Source: Bryobacterales bacterium
GTDB taxonomy: Bacteria > Acidobacteriota > Terriglobia > Bryobacterales > Bryobacteraceae
Assembly: GCA_003135055.1 (NCBI GenBank)
Contig: PLDF01000245.1
Location: 1-50,928 of the forward strand
Reading direction: 5' to 3'
DNA length: 50,928 nucleotides
A program made the translations under genes and the position numbers. Below, in pieces: positions 31,896 through 39,925 of this stretch (position 1 is its first letter; each line of letters begins with the position of its first letter). Under the pieces are notes generated by a model. It did no database searches, was not told the origin of the DNA, and worked only from the letters and a program-made list of their open reading frames with translations.

Positions 31896-31943
31896 CCTAC
31901 AGATCGCATGTGGACGCTGGCGGACCTGCTGGCAGCGTGTTAA
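31896..31943 (+). mobile_element. Second small relic of a transposase end
   Basis: CCT ACA GAT CGC ATG TGG ACG to TAA reads PTDRMWTLADLLAAC, which resembles GLTDHVWTL..LL at the end of IS1-type transposases (compare 31050-31082). It lies between the two low-GC secreted genes. It is short, so chance cannot be excluded, but the parallel with the first relic supports it. Confidence 0.45.
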
Positions 31944-31981
31944 ATTAAGGTAATTAAGCGGAAAGGAATGGCTCAAGACAA

Positions 31982-32587
31982 ATGAAAGGTTTCTTGTTAG
32001 TGTTATTGGCGGCTGCACCCTGCTTTTCGCAGACGACATGGAGTGGTCTCCAGTTTGGTATGACGCCACAGCAGGCGCATCTAGCATTGAATGATCGCCC
32101 AAGCAAAGATCGACTTGTGCCTGCAAGCCGCGTGGGGAACACCGATAGCCCTGAGATGTTTTTCATTGATGTGCAGGGCGTCAGCGTTGGACAACACAAG
32201 GGAGATGCACATCTTCGATTTGACGAGGATCAGAAACTCGCGCAGGTCAGCATCGCGTTTATCACGTTTGACAAACTAGAACGAAAAGCCGCGTGTTTCG
32301 AAGGTATCTCGAACGAAGAGGCGGCAACCCGGTCTAATATGGCGGTCGAAATCTCTGAAGAGATGATTGGACGTTTTGGTAAGCCTGTGAGCGAAACGGG
32401 ATCCTTCCCAACGAGCCAAGAATTAGCAGCATTCTATGCACGAGGGACCGTCACGGGCTTCGCAAAGATCGACGCCGGCAAGCGCATTTGGAGAACCGAG
32501 GGGCAAGTCATCGAAGAGTCGTTATCTATGCCCTGTGGAAGTCTGTTCCTAATGATTACCTATAAACCGCAGACGAAAGAACTTTGA
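31982..32587 (+). CDS. Secreted hypothetical protein with GMT motif (low-GC, 2 of 2)
   Basis: 201 residues. Signal peptide MKGFLLVLLAAAPCFSQ; mature start TTWSGLQFGMTPQQAHLALN. The G(L)xFGMTxxQA segment matches the motif of the gene before it, followed by a beta-strand-rich domain (AHLRFDEDQKLAQVSIAFIT) and FEGISNEEAATRSNMAVEIS. Function unknown. The composition is AT-richer than that of neighbours, and it is flanked by transposase relics, consistent with acquisition. Confidence 0.68.
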   Translation: MKGFLLVLLAAAPCFSQTTWSGLQFGMTPQQAHLALNDRPSKDRLVPASRVGNTDSPEMFFIDVQGVSVGQHKGDAHLRFDEDQKLAQVSIAFITFDKLERKAACFEGISNEEAATRSNMAVEISEEMIGRFGKPVSETGSFPTSQELAAFYARGTVTGFAKIDAGKRIWRTEGQVIEESLSMPCGSLFLMITYKPQTKEL

Positions 32588-32627
32588 TCGTACTTGATCT
32601 CAGATCTTCAGTTACGCACTAAGGTTC

Positions 32628-32864
32628 TCAGGAACCAGTCCGCACATGAACCACAAGTTCGGTATCCTTGATTCTCTGTCGCAACCTGCGGTAGGCATCC
32701 AGAATCTCTCCGAGCGCCGCCAATTTAGCACCGCAGTTGGGGCATTCGTCGCTGTGGTACTTGAAGTTGTCGGCGACAAATGTAATCTCGGTTAAACATT
32801 TTACACATCGGCAACTGATTCGTTCAAACTCTAGCAGAGTGAAGACTTGCTCTTGCATATTCAT
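32628..32864 (-). CDS. Small zinc-ribbon protein
   Basis: 78 residues. LLEFERISCRCVKCLTEITF and SDECPNCGAKLAALGEILDA give two CxxC-type pairs (C-R-C-V-K-C and C-P-N-C) expected to hold one zinc ion, followed by a helix (YRRLRQRIKDTELVVHV). No known partner nearby. Low GC like the secreted pair, so it may belong to the same acquired segment. Start ATG 32864 or ATG 32858. Confidence 0.6.
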   Translation of the reverse strand: MNMQEQVFTLLEFERISCRCVKCLTEITFVADNFKYHSDECPNCGAKLAALGEILDAYRRLRQRIKDTELVVHVRTGS

Positions 32865-32978
32865 ATATGGTATCTAGCGGGATCAAAGGTGCGGGAGTCG
32901 CGTTTTTCTGCCATCGTGCGAACGAGCACAAATGATGGCCGACTATTGCAAATTGGCGGGCCATGGGCCCACCCCACT

Positions 32979-34471
32979 AACTTATCGCCAGAGGCGGCGG
33001 CGTAACAAATCGAGCGCCATTTGTACCGTAAACGTCCGCACTCGCGTCCGATCCCCCAGAAACTGGCGGTGCGCCACATGCGTGCCCGCCGCGTCGGCGA
33101 TGGCGACAAACATCGTTCCTACCGGCCCATCCTCGCCGCCGGCGTCCGGACCGGCCACGCCCGTAATCGCCAGCGCGTAAGTGGAATTCGTCCGCCGCCG
33201 CGCGCCCGCCGCCATCGCTTCCGCCGTCTCGCTGCTCACCGCGCCGAACTGGTCCAGAGTCTCGGGGGCGACTCCCAGTAACTCCATCTTCATCGCATTC
33301 GAGTAAGTGATGAAGCCGCCCAGAAAATAGTCCGAGCTTCCCGGCGCCGCGGTCAAGCGCTCGCCCAGCATGCCGCCGGTGCAGCTTTCCGCCACGGATA
33401 CCGTCGCATGACGCTTGCGCAGCATCTCGCCCACCACTACGTCGAGCGGGTCGCCATTGCGCGAATAAATGCGGTCGCCCAGCAGCAGCTCGATCGGTCC
33501 CCCCACTTCCGCCAGCAATACTTCAGCCTCGCCCGCGGTGGCGCAGCGCGCGCGCAAGTGAATCTGCAGATCGCCGTTGGCGGCCAAAATCGTGGTCGCC
33601 GGGTTGGCGTACTTCTTGTAGACCGGCGCGATGAGCTGGTCCAGGTCGGATTCGCCCATGCCGGTTACGCGCAATTGCAGCGTGCGGATGATCTGCTTGG
33701 GAACCATTCGCGCGAGGCGCGGCAGGCATTGCCGCTCGAACATCGCCTTCAATTCGTGCGGCGGCCCCGGCAGCAGCATCGCCACGGCGCCCGATTCCTC
33801 GATCCACTGGCCCGGCGCGGTGCCGCGGTCGTTGGGCAGAACGTGTGCGCCCTCAATCACGAAGGCCTGCCGCTTGTTGATTTCCGCCATGGCGCGCTTG
33901 AACTGCGCGAACCGCTGCGCCAGCGCCTCCGCGATGGCCGGCTGGAATACCAGTTTGCGGTCGAGCGCCAGCGCCACGGCTTCGCGCGTCATGTCGTCTT
34001 CGGTGGGCCCCAGGCCGCCGGAGAGAATCACGATCTCGGACCGCGAAAGCGCGCGGCGCACGGCGTCCGAAAGCCGCTCCAGATCGTCGCCAATCACGCA
34101 CTTCGTCTTCACTTCCACGCCCAGGTTATTCAACTCGCCCGTGAGGTAAAGCGAGTTGGTGTCGACGCGTTGCGGCGTCAACATCTCCGAGCCGACTGCA
34201 ATGATCTCGGCGTCCATCAGGGCACCTCCATCAGGGCATCTCCATCAGGCGCCTCAATCACACCAGCGGCATTCCCTTGATTCCCGCGTCCACCCGATAG
34301 ATCGCATTGGTGGTGGCTACCACCAGCGCGCGCGAGGGCGTAAACGCGAGCCCCACGATGCCGGGGCCGGAAAGGTAAAGATCGGCGGCGCCGTTGGGAT
34401 AGATGCGCACCACGCCCCTGCGCCCCGAAATGGACGCCGCCACGTAGAGCCGCCCTTCCGCGTCGAACGCG
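32979..34471 (-). repeat. Segmental duplication block, copy 2 (cinA plus NHL 3' part)
   Basis: Partner of 29291-30770, in the same orientation. It includes all of cinA, the short spacer with a repeated GGGCA(C/T)CTCCATCAGG motif, and the last ~215 bases of the NHL gene. Here the NHL gene is complete and the neighbours form a regular operon, so this is most likely the original locus. Confidence 0.9.
32982..34217 (-). CDS. cinA: CinA-family protein, copy 2 (probably the original)
   Basis: 411 residues with the same domains as copy 1: MoCF-like domain with GGLGPTEDDMTREAVALALD and amidase domain with AESCTGGMLGERL and GPDAGGEDGPVGTMF. It lies 40 bp behind the NHL gene in the minus-strand run rimO-yacG-pgpA-NHL-cinA. 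In many bacteria pgpA and cinA are neighbours, which supports this as the ancestral position. Both copies lack inactivating changes, so dosage or divergence is possible. Confidence 0.93.
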   Translation of the reverse strand: MDAEIIAVGSEMLTPQRVDTNSLYLTGELNNLGVEVKTKCVIGDDLERLSDAVRRALSRSEIVILSGGLGPTEDDMTREAVALALDRKLVFQPAIAEALAQRFAQFKRAMAEINKRQAFVIEGAHVLPNDRGTAPGQWIEESGAVAMLLPGPPHELKAMFERQCLPRLARMVPKQIIRTLQLRVTGMGESDLDQLIAPVYKKYANPATTILAANGDLQIHLRARCATAGEAEVLLAEVGGPIELLLGDRIYSRNGDPLDVVVGEMLRKRHATVSVAESCTGGMLGERLTAAPGSSDYFLGGFITYSNAMKMELLGVAPETLDQFGAVSSETAEAMAAGARRRTNSTYALAITGVAGPDAGGEDGPVGTMFVAIADAAGTHVAHRQFLGDRTRVRTFTVQMALDLLRRRLWR

Positions 34472-35283
34472 ATGCCCTGCGGACGCCCCAGGCCGCGGTA
34501 GAAGACCTCCACTTCACCGTTGTGCGAAATGCGGTGGACTGCGTCGAAGCTCGACGTAGTGGGGCCGCTGACGTAAAGGTAGCCGTCCGGTCCAAACGCC
34601 AGATGGTACGCCGCAATGGAAGGCTCAAGCGTGGCGAAAACGAAAATCTGGCGGCTCGGGCTGATCTTGAAAATGGTGCCGCTGCGGTCGCCCACGTAGA
34701 GATTCTCTTCGCGGTCGAACGCAATCCCCGTCGCCACGCCCATGCCCTCGACATACACCGACATGTTTCCGTTCGGCGTCGCCTGATACACAATTCCGTC
34801 GTAGCGGCTCGATATATAGAGCTGCCCGTGCCTGTCGAACGCGAGCGAGGTAGCGTTCATCAGGTCGTTGATGAACGGCTTCATATTGAAGTTGAGGTCG
34901 ATGCGGTAAACCGCCACCGGCGTCTTTTGCCCGCGCGATCCGCTGAACGTGGTGAAGATATTGCCGAACGAATCGACGGCCGGGCTCGCCACCGGGTGCA
35001 GGTTCTCCGCCAACAGCACGCCGATGTCGCACGCCCACGATTCGCTGGAGTGCTCCCCATTCGCGACCACCACTTCTCCCGCGGATGCGCCCTCGGGCAC
35101 GCGCGCGATGACGAAGGAATCCGAACCGATCACCAGCGGCGCCGCGACATCGCCAATCAGCACGCGCGGCCGGTCGGTCTTCACGAAGCCTTTTCCACGA
35201 ATCTGCAACTCGCCGCCCGCGATGGCCGCCGTAGGCGTGATCTGGGAAATGTGAGGCGCGTTATTTGGTTTCCGAAGGGCCAT
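34258..35283 (-). CDS. IPT/TIG plus NHL-repeat beta-propeller protein
   Basis: 341 residues from ATG 35283 (MALRKPNNAPHISQITPTAA). Residues about 10-85 are an IPT/TIG Ig-like domain (GGELQIRGKGFVKTDRPRVL). Then come at least five NHL-type blades (PAVDSFGNIFTTFSG, SLAFDRHGQLYISSRYDG, GIAFDREENLYVGDRSGT, LAFGPDGYLYVSGPT, GIAFDAEGRLYVAAS). No clear signal peptide, so probably cytoplasmic or a scaffold. It starts two bases after the pgpA stop. The 3' end is duplicated at 30557. Function not known. Confidence 0.82.
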   Translation of the reverse strand: MALRKPNNAPHISQITPTAAIAGGELQIRGKGFVKTDRPRVLIGDVAAPLVIGSDSFVIARVPEGASAGEVVVANGEHSSESWACDIGVLLAENLHPVASPAVDSFGNIFTTFSGSRGQKTPVAVYRIDLNFNMKPFINDLMNATSLAFDRHGQLYISSRYDGIVYQATPNGNMSVYVEGMGVATGIAFDREENLYVGDRSGTIFKISPSRQIFVFATLEPSIAAYHLAFGPDGYLYVSGPTTSSFDAVHRISHNGEVEVFYRGLGRPQGIAFDAEGRLYVAASISGRRGVVRIYPNGAADLYLSGPGIVGLAFTPSRALVVATTNAIYRVDAGIKGMPLV

Positions 35284-35285
35284 AC

Positions 35286-35753
35286 TCAATAAAGATTGAA
35301 GCATCCTGCCGTCCACAATACAAGCGCGGCGTATAGACCGGCCATCGCATCGTCGGCGTTGATGCCCCACCCGCCGGGCAACCGCTCCAATTGGCGGACG
35401 GGTATGGGCTTCCAAATGTCGAACAGGCGGAATAGGGCGAACGCGGCCAGATAGCTCTTCCAGGTCAATGCCCGCGCGCCCGCCAGGGCGATCCACTGGC
35501 CGATCACTTCATCCACCACCACGAAGCCGGGGTCCTTGATTTTGGCCGCGCGCGCCGCCACGTCCGCGGCCCAGGTGGCGGGCAGAAACAGCAGCGCGGC
35601 CAGCACGGCGAAGTGAAGCGGCCCGAAGCCGAACCAGCGCTGCAGCGCGATGGCGATGGCCACCGCCGCCGCCGAGCCTGCCGTGCCGGGCGCGAATGGG
35701 GAGCGGCCGCACCCGAACCAGGTGGCGATGAGGTTCGCGACGCTAACGGGCAT
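35286..35753 (-). CDS. pgpA: Phosphatidylglycerophosphatase A
   Basis: 155 residues. SVANLIATWFGCGRSPFAPG with TAGSAAAVAI, DPGFVVVDEVIGQWIAL and a C-terminal block FRLFDIWKPIPVRQLERLPG with GWGINADDAMAGLYAAL are the family signature. About four membrane helices. Known role: removes phosphate from phosphatidylglycerophosphate in phospholipid synthesis at the inner membrane. Part of a minus-strand run; separated from yacG by 174 bp that include a repeat. Confidence 0.92.
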   Translation of the reverse strand: MPVSVANLIATWFGCGRSPFAPGTAGSAAAVAIAIALQRWFGFGPLHFAVLAALLFLPATWAADVAARAAKIKDPGFVVVDEVIGQWIALAGARALTWKSYLAAFALFRLFDIWKPIPVRQLERLPGGWGINADDAMAGLYAALVLWTAGCFNLY

Positions 35754-35877
35754 TTGGCACCAGGAGAATCACCGGCGGCAAGACCGCCGGCGTTACCGTG
35801 CTGTTCGCGATGAAAGCGGAGGGGAAGTGAGCGCTTCGCGCGTCTTGGCAGAAACTGACGCGTCCGCGGTCGACGCA

Positions 35878-35922
35878 AGCCGGCTGAAAGCCGGCTGCAG
35901 CCAGGATTGGCTGCCCCACAAA
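35878..35922 (-). repeat. Double-hairpin repeat copy
   Basis: AGCCGGCTGAAAGCCGGCT followed by GCAGCCAGGATTGGCTGC and CCCACAA. Reverse orientation of the copies at 39034, 41309 and 45819. It lies between yacG and pgpA within the presumed operon. Confidence 0.9.
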
Positions 35923-35927
35923 GCGCT

Positions 35928-36095
35928 TCACTCGGCGTCCTCGTCGATCTCGGGCTGTAGCGGATCGCCGGCTACCGGAATCCGGTATTCCTCGGCCGCC
36001 CATCTGCCCAGATCGATCAACTGGCAGCGTTCGCTGCAAAACGGGAAATCCGGCTCGCCGAGGGCGACTTCCTTTTTGCAGATCGGACACTTCAT
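35928..36095 (-). CDS. yacG: Zinc-binding protein YacG (DUF329)
   Basis: 55 residues from ATG 36095: [20 protein letters not shown], then [20 protein letters not shown]. The four zinc cysteines are C3, C6, C20 and C24, and the motif CSERC..IDLGRWA is the DUF329 signature. Known role in E. coli: binds GyrB and inhibits DNA gyrase. Its start overlaps the rimO stop (ATGA), so it is translationally coupled. Easily missed because of its size. Confidence 0.9.
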   Translation of the reverse strand: MKCPICKKEVALGEPDFPFCSERCQLIDLGRWAAEEYRIPVAGDPLQPEIDEDAE

Positions 36096-37474
36096 AGCGC
36101 AATGTGAATGAGCGGCGCGGGCGCATACCCAGGCGCCGCTTCGGACGCTTCGAGCAACGTACCCACCACGTCGTAATCGTGCGCTTCGGTAATGCGCATT
36201 CGCCGGATCTCGCCCGGGTGCGGCTCGCTGCCTTCGAAATCGTTGATCAGCGTGACGCCATCGATATCCGGCGCCTGCGTGGCCAGACGCGCTTCCCATA
36301 GCAGATCGGTCTCCTTCGAGAGCCCTTCCACCAGCACGGGCAGTTCCGCGCCCACCATGGCGCGGTTGCGGGCCTTGGCGATCTTGCGCTGGATGGCCAT
36401 CAGGCGCCGCTTGCGATTCTGAATGGCGCGGCCGTCCACTTTGCCGTCGAGCGCGAAACTCTTGCTGGTATCTTCGTCCGAATACGCGAACACGCCCATG
36501 TTGTCGAACCTGGCGGCCTGCACGAACTGGCATAGCTCTTCGAAATCCCGCTCCGTTTCGCCCGGGAAGCCTACGATGAAGCTGGTGCGGATGGCCACGC
36601 CCGGAATCGTGCGCCTTACGCGCTCCAGCAGTTTCAGGAAAATATCGCCCGACGCCCCGCGCTTCATGCGCTTCAGCACCGGCGCGCTGGCGTGCTGCAA
36701 CGGCATGTCCATGTACTTTACCAGCGCCGGATGCGCCGCGATGGTATCGAGCAGGCGCTGCGTCACCTTGTTGGGGTACGCGTAGAGGAACCGGATCCAC
36801 TTCTCGCGGGGCGTTTCGATTTGCGCCAGCCGCTCGAGCAGAATCGCGAGACCGTCGCGCATGCCAAAGTCTTCGCCGAAGCAGGTGGTATCCTGGCCGA
36901 TCAGGTTAATCTCGCGGATGCCCTGCTGGAACAGGCGCGTGGCTTCGGAAATCACCGATTCGAAGCGCCTGCTGCGGAACTTGCCGCGGTACTGCGGAAT
37001 CACGCAAAACGTACACGGGTGGTCGCAACCCTCGGCGATTTTGATATAAGCGAAGTGGCGCGGCGTGGAGAGCACGCGCGGCGTCAGGTCGTGGTAGAGG
37101 TATGGCTCAAGGGGATTCGATTCCGCCTCTTGGCCCTCACATAGCGCCACGATGCTCGATAGCTCATTGACGCCCACCAGCGCATCCACCTCGGGCATTT
37201 CCTTGCGGATATCGCCGCGGTAGCGCTCCACCAGGCACCCGGCGACGATCAGCTTCCTGGCGCGGCCGATCCGCTTATACTCGGCCATTTCGAGGATGGC
37301 ATCGACGGATTCCTTCTTGGCCGGATCGATGAAGCTGCACGTATTGACCACCAGCACGTCGGCCTGGTCGGGATGCGGCGTCAACTCGTGGCCTCTGGCG
37401 ACAAGCTGGCCCATCATGACCTCGCTATCGACCAGATTTTTGGGACAGCCCAAGCTGATGAAACCGACTTTCAA
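36092..37474 (-). CDS. rimO: Ribosomal protein S12 methylthiotransferase RimO
   Basis: 460 residues. The N-terminal UPF0004 domain holds cluster cysteines C10, C46 and C80 ([29 protein letters not shown]). The radical-SAM cysteines are C150, C154 and C157 ([20 protein letters not shown]). A C-terminal TRAM domain completes it. The [18 protein letters not shown] block separates RimO from MiaB. Known role: methylthiolation of an aspartate of S12. First gene of the minus-strand run. The start faces a spacer with an inverted-repeat element. Confidence 0.95.
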   Translation of the reverse strand: MKVGFISLGCPKNLVDSEVMMGQLVARGHELTPHPDQADVLVVNTCSFIDPAKKESVDAILEMAEYKRIGRARKLIVAGCLVERYRGDIRKEMPEVDALVGVNELSSIVALCEGQEAESNPLEPYLYHDLTPRVLSTPRHFAYIKIAEGCDHPCTFCVIPQYRGKFRSRRFESVISEATRLFQQGIREINLIGQDTTCFGEDFGMRDGLAILLERLAQIETPREKWIRFLYAYPNKVTQRLLDTIAAHPALVKYMDMPLQHASAPVLKRMKRGASGDIFLKLLERVRRTIPGVAIRTSFIVGFPGETERDFEELCQFVQAARFDNMGVFAYSDEDTSKSFALDGKVDGRAIQNRKRRLMAIQRKIAKARNRAMVGAELPVLVEGLSKETDLLWEARLATQAPDIDGVTLINDFEGSEPHPGEIRRMRITEAHDYDVVGTLLEASEAAPGYAPAPLIHIAL

Positions 37475-37543
37475 GAGTATACCCAGTGAGGAATGATGCT
37501 ATCAGGATAGCAGACCGTGAGGCGGGGCCATGCTCTCCCTGTC

Positions 37544-37704
37544 GGGTGCTTAAACGGATTCGGGAGACGCCCGTCAAAATCCGCTTCCTCACGGTCGCGG
37601 CTCCGTAACTATTTGCACACACACGCAGCCGAGACAGAGCCGCGACCGTGAGGGAGTGCGTTTTCGCGGCCGAGCGAGGAAATCCCGAAAGCGCTTAAGC
37701 ACCC
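37544..37704. mobile_element. MITE-like 161-bp inverted-repeat element
   Basis: The ends are imperfect inverted repeats: GGGTGCTTAAACGGATTCGG on the left and, read inward from the right, GGGTGCTTAAGCGCTTTCGG. Inside there is a second, perfect inverted pair, CCTCACGGTCGCGGCTC and GAGCCGCGACCGTGAGG (37587-37603 and 37636-37652), with 32 bp between. No ORF. A single-stranded form would fold into a long cruciform. A half-copy of its end is near 22511. Confidence 0.65.
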
Positions 37705-37725
37705 TGCCCTGTCCGGCAGTTTTTT
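37704..37725 (+). terminator. Terminator-like hairpin with T-run
   Basis: CTGCC, six-base loop, GGCAG, then six T. The stem is short (5 bp). No + strand gene lies directly upstream, so its use is unclear. It directly follows the inverted-repeat element and may be part of it. Confidence 0.35.
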
Positions 37726-37990
37726 CCCGCGTCTGCGCAATCGGCATGATCCGTAGGGGCGGACCCCTGGGCGGACCCCCCGGTCCGCACGGGTCCCCCT
37801 GGACCCGATCTTCGGGCAGAGATCAAACCTTTTGGCTCAACAATCTGTAAAAGGAGTAATGCGTCTTGGTGGGCTGGCCAATGACAACCTGCCGGCAAAA
37901 ACAACCGGCGTCGAGAAAGCAGACTCCGGCACAGACGAGCATCGCAAGGCGATCTTTGCGGTACACTCTCGGAAAGAGGAGTCTTCACCG

Positions 37991-38596
37991 ATGGTTATAC
38001 ACTCGGACTCGAATCTCGGTGCAGCCGTGGCTCTCGTGGTGGTACTCGGGGCTGTCATCATGGTTCTGGCTTCCGCCGCGCAGCTTGCATCCGGGCAGTC
38101 TCGCCGGGCGGTGAAGACCTTGCTGGCTTCCGCCGCGTTGGTTGCCACTTACACACTGGCAGTGATTGCAGTCTCGCTGGGGACTCCCCAGAAGATTATA
38201 AACGCCGGTGACAGTTATTGTGTGGACATCTGGTGCATTGGGATCGACGGAGTGAGCCCGAAGCCTTTCGGGCATGAGATCGTTTACAAGGTCGATGTGC
38301 GCATCTTCAGCGACGCCAATCGCGTAAAGACCGGCGCCAAGGGCGCCTCGCTGTATCTGATGGATGAACGCGGCCGCCGCTTCCCGTTAGTGCAAGATCT
38401 CTCCGCAATCCCCTTCGATGTCGCCTTGGACCCCGGCCAATCGGTAAAGACCTCACTGACCTTCGTTGCGGCGGCCGATGCCCGGCAGCTCTTCTTGACT
38501 GGCAATGCCCTGGGAGAGCCACCCTTCTGGGTCAGACTGTATTTTGGCGGCGATGACAGTCTCTTGCACAAGCGAACGCTTTTGCGCGTACTGTGA
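37991..38596 (+). CDS. Small membrane-anchored hypothetical protein
   Basis: 201 residues from ATG 37991, with AGAGGAG about nine bases upstream. Two membrane helices (about 9-33, LGAAVALVVVLGAVIMVLAS, and 42-64, LLASAALVATYTLAVIAVSL) are followed by an extracytoplasmic domain with C77 and C82 (YCVDIWCIGIDGV) and a beta-sandwich-like fold (IVYKVDVRIFSDANRVKTGA; GQSVKTSLTFVAAADARQLF), similar in outline to DUF4352. Function unknown. Confidence 0.68.
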   Translation: MVIHSDSNLGAAVALVVVLGAVIMVLASAAQLASGQSRRAVKTLLASAALVATYTLAVIAVSLGTPQKIINAGDSYCVDIWCIGIDGVSPKPFGHEIVYKVDVRIFSDANRVKTGAKGASLYLMDERGRRFPLVQDLSAIPFDVALDPGQSVKTSLTFVAAADARQLFLTGNALGEPPFWVRLYFGGDDSLLHKRTLLRVL

Positions 38597-38632
38597 GCGG
38601 GTCCTTCATGCCAATGGAGTGCAAAGGACTCA

Positions 38633-39028
38633 ATGAACATTGAAGTTATTAGTAACGCGCTTGCCGGATCGCTCGCCGGGGCGAATGCTTTCCCCGATGT
38701 TGTCCGCCTCCTGACAGCGGAAGGAGTTGAATCTTATCGCGCCGATCTGGTGCGCCTTGAGGAAACGTTCTATATGCCCGATGGAAGGACGCACGTCGAG
38801 AAGATGGATTTTCCGCCAAGAGGCATCGGGGAGCACTTCTCCGCCGCCGAGGTTGTATCGGCTATTCGCGCGAGTCAGGCGGGGGAGTGCAAATACCCGG
38901 AGTTCCTCAATCGCGTTATGGACGCGGGAACTACAAGCTATGTGGTTTACTTGAGCGGCAGGAAGGCCATCTACTTCGGCCGCAAGGGGGAGTTTCACGT
39001 AGAGGAGTTTCCCCGCGCTAAGCCATAG
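38633..39028 (+). CDS. DUF1398 family protein
   Basis: 131 residues. AFPDVVRLLTAEGVESYRAD, LVRLEETFYMPDG, the middle FSAAEVVSAIRASQAGECKY and the end YVVYLSGRKAIYFGRKGEFH match DUF1398 (E. coli YbcV-like). Cytoplasmic, about 130 residues as usual for the family. Role unknown. Lies 36 bp behind the membrane-protein gene, possibly in one transcript. The repeat copy at 39034 starts directly after its stop. Confidence 0.8.
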   Translation: MNIEVISNALAGSLAGANAFPDVVRLLTAEGVESYRADLVRLEETFYMPDGRTHVEKMDFPPRGIGEHFSAAEVVSAIRASQAGECKYPEFLNRVMDAGTTSYVVYLSGRKAIYFGRKGEFHVEEFPRAKP

Positions 39029-39905
39029 GTGTTGTGGGGCAGCCAATCCTGGCTGCAGCCGGCTTTCAGCCGGCTCCCTTCGCCGCGCGATACGTAGGTT
39101 TCTGGCTGCCAGAACGTTCCCGGCAGGGACCATCATGGCTGATGGTTTCCGGAAAGCGTGAACACTGGTCCGCTGGTCACCACGTTGGCCCAGTCTGGCC
39201 GCCAGACGCTGGCCGCCAGAGGAGCATTCGGCCTCTTTTGCCGGTTTATACTGGACGATGACTCGACGTACCTGCCTGACCTGATAGGGTTTCGCAAATG
39301 AGTTTCGCGGCTGTCGGCGCGGAGGCTCCGCGTTCATCGGCGGCCAACCATCTTTCCCACCAATTCCACCCTCCCCCAAACCCAATCACAGCACCTGGAA
39401 GAATTCGCAAATCGCGTAGCCGAAACGGCTTACCCGCAACACCGAAGGCCCATTCCCATAATTCCTAGGCCGCGTGAGAGACAATTGAGTCAGGAGAGTG
39501 GGGCGGGCGCTTTCGCCCGCCAACGTCACCTCGGTCGCCTGAAGTCCGTTTGATACTCAATCATATCAATTATCACGATATGTTATTTTATTTCAATAGT
39601 TTAAGCTATTCGCCAGATCCCTGCGGCGTAACTTCGCTGGAACCGAAACCCCGATATGCCAAACGACCCCAGTCCCATTTTCGAACACTCCTTGGCACCC
39701 ATTCCATGCCGTCATATTCGCACCCTCGATGAACCCATTCACCTCAACGAATCTTCCATTCCCTGGGGTGCCAAAATGGGTGTCACCTCTTGCGCCGGCG
39801 ATCAAGGTAATCGGTGATATAATATTGATCGTTTCGAAGCCAAAATGGAAATCGCGGCTTATACTATCAGTTGACCTGAGATCGAAGTCCGGCCAAGGGG
39901 GATTC
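39029..39905. other. Long spacer upstream of the cytochrome-WD40 gene
   Basis: About 875 bp. It contains the double-hairpin repeat at 39034-39105 and the direct repeat CTGGCCGCCAGA at about 39198 and 39212. An AT-rich segment at 39545-39610 may hold a promoter, and an antisense coding-like stretch lies at 39593-39925. No supported + strand gene. Confidence 0.5.
39034..39105 (+). repeat. Double-hairpin repeat copy
   Basis: GTGGGGCAGCCAATCC, TGGCTGCAGCCGGC and TTTCAGCCGGCT: two stem-loops (GCAGCC..GGCTGC and AGCCGGC..GCCGGCT) in a row. The similarity to the copy at 41309 goes on through TTCGCC.CGCGAT.CGT.GGTT for another 30 bp. Confidence 0.9.
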
Positions 39906-39925
39906 ATGCGCGTCAGCCTCGCCAC
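39593..39925 (-). CDS. Coding-like antisense fragment, unrecognised
   Basis: The open frame reads FDLRSTDSISRDFHFGFETI, NIISPITLIAGARGDTHFGT and FVEVNGFIEGANMTAWNGCQ. It has the look of a beta-rich secreted protein, and is AT-richer than its surroundings. It overlaps the first 20 bases of the cytochrome-WD40 gene. There is no obvious start or signal peptide, so if real it is a relic. Weakly supported. Confidence 0.3.
   Translation of the reverse strand: MARLTRMNPPWPDFDLRSTDSISRDFHFGFETINIISPITLIAGARGDTHFGTPGNGRFVEVNGFIEGANMTAWNGCQGVFENGTGVVWHIGVSVPAKLRRRDLANSLNY

Larger units (their letters stand above)
37475..37990. other. Intergenic region with an inverted-repeat element and GC-rich palindromes
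   Basis: About 515 bp without a gene between divergent rimO and the membrane-protein gene. It holds the MITE-like element 37544-37704, the terminator-like hairpin 37704-37725 and a GC-rich tract (GGGGCGGACCCCTGGGCGG, CCCCCCGGTCCGCACGGGTC) near 37757-37810. The frame open from 37832 has no ribosome-binding site and is not taken as coding. Confidence 0.55.

Noticed and set aside
37757..37810. GC-rich palindromic tract as a structured RNA or riboswitch
   Set aside because: It resembles a common short GGGGCGGACCCC-type intergenic repeat; no conserved riboswitch features and no suitable downstream gene.
37832..37990. Extension of the membrane protein upstream of ATG 37991
   Set aside because: No ribosome-binding site, random composition, and the two membrane helices start right after the internal ATG, which has a good AGAGGAG.
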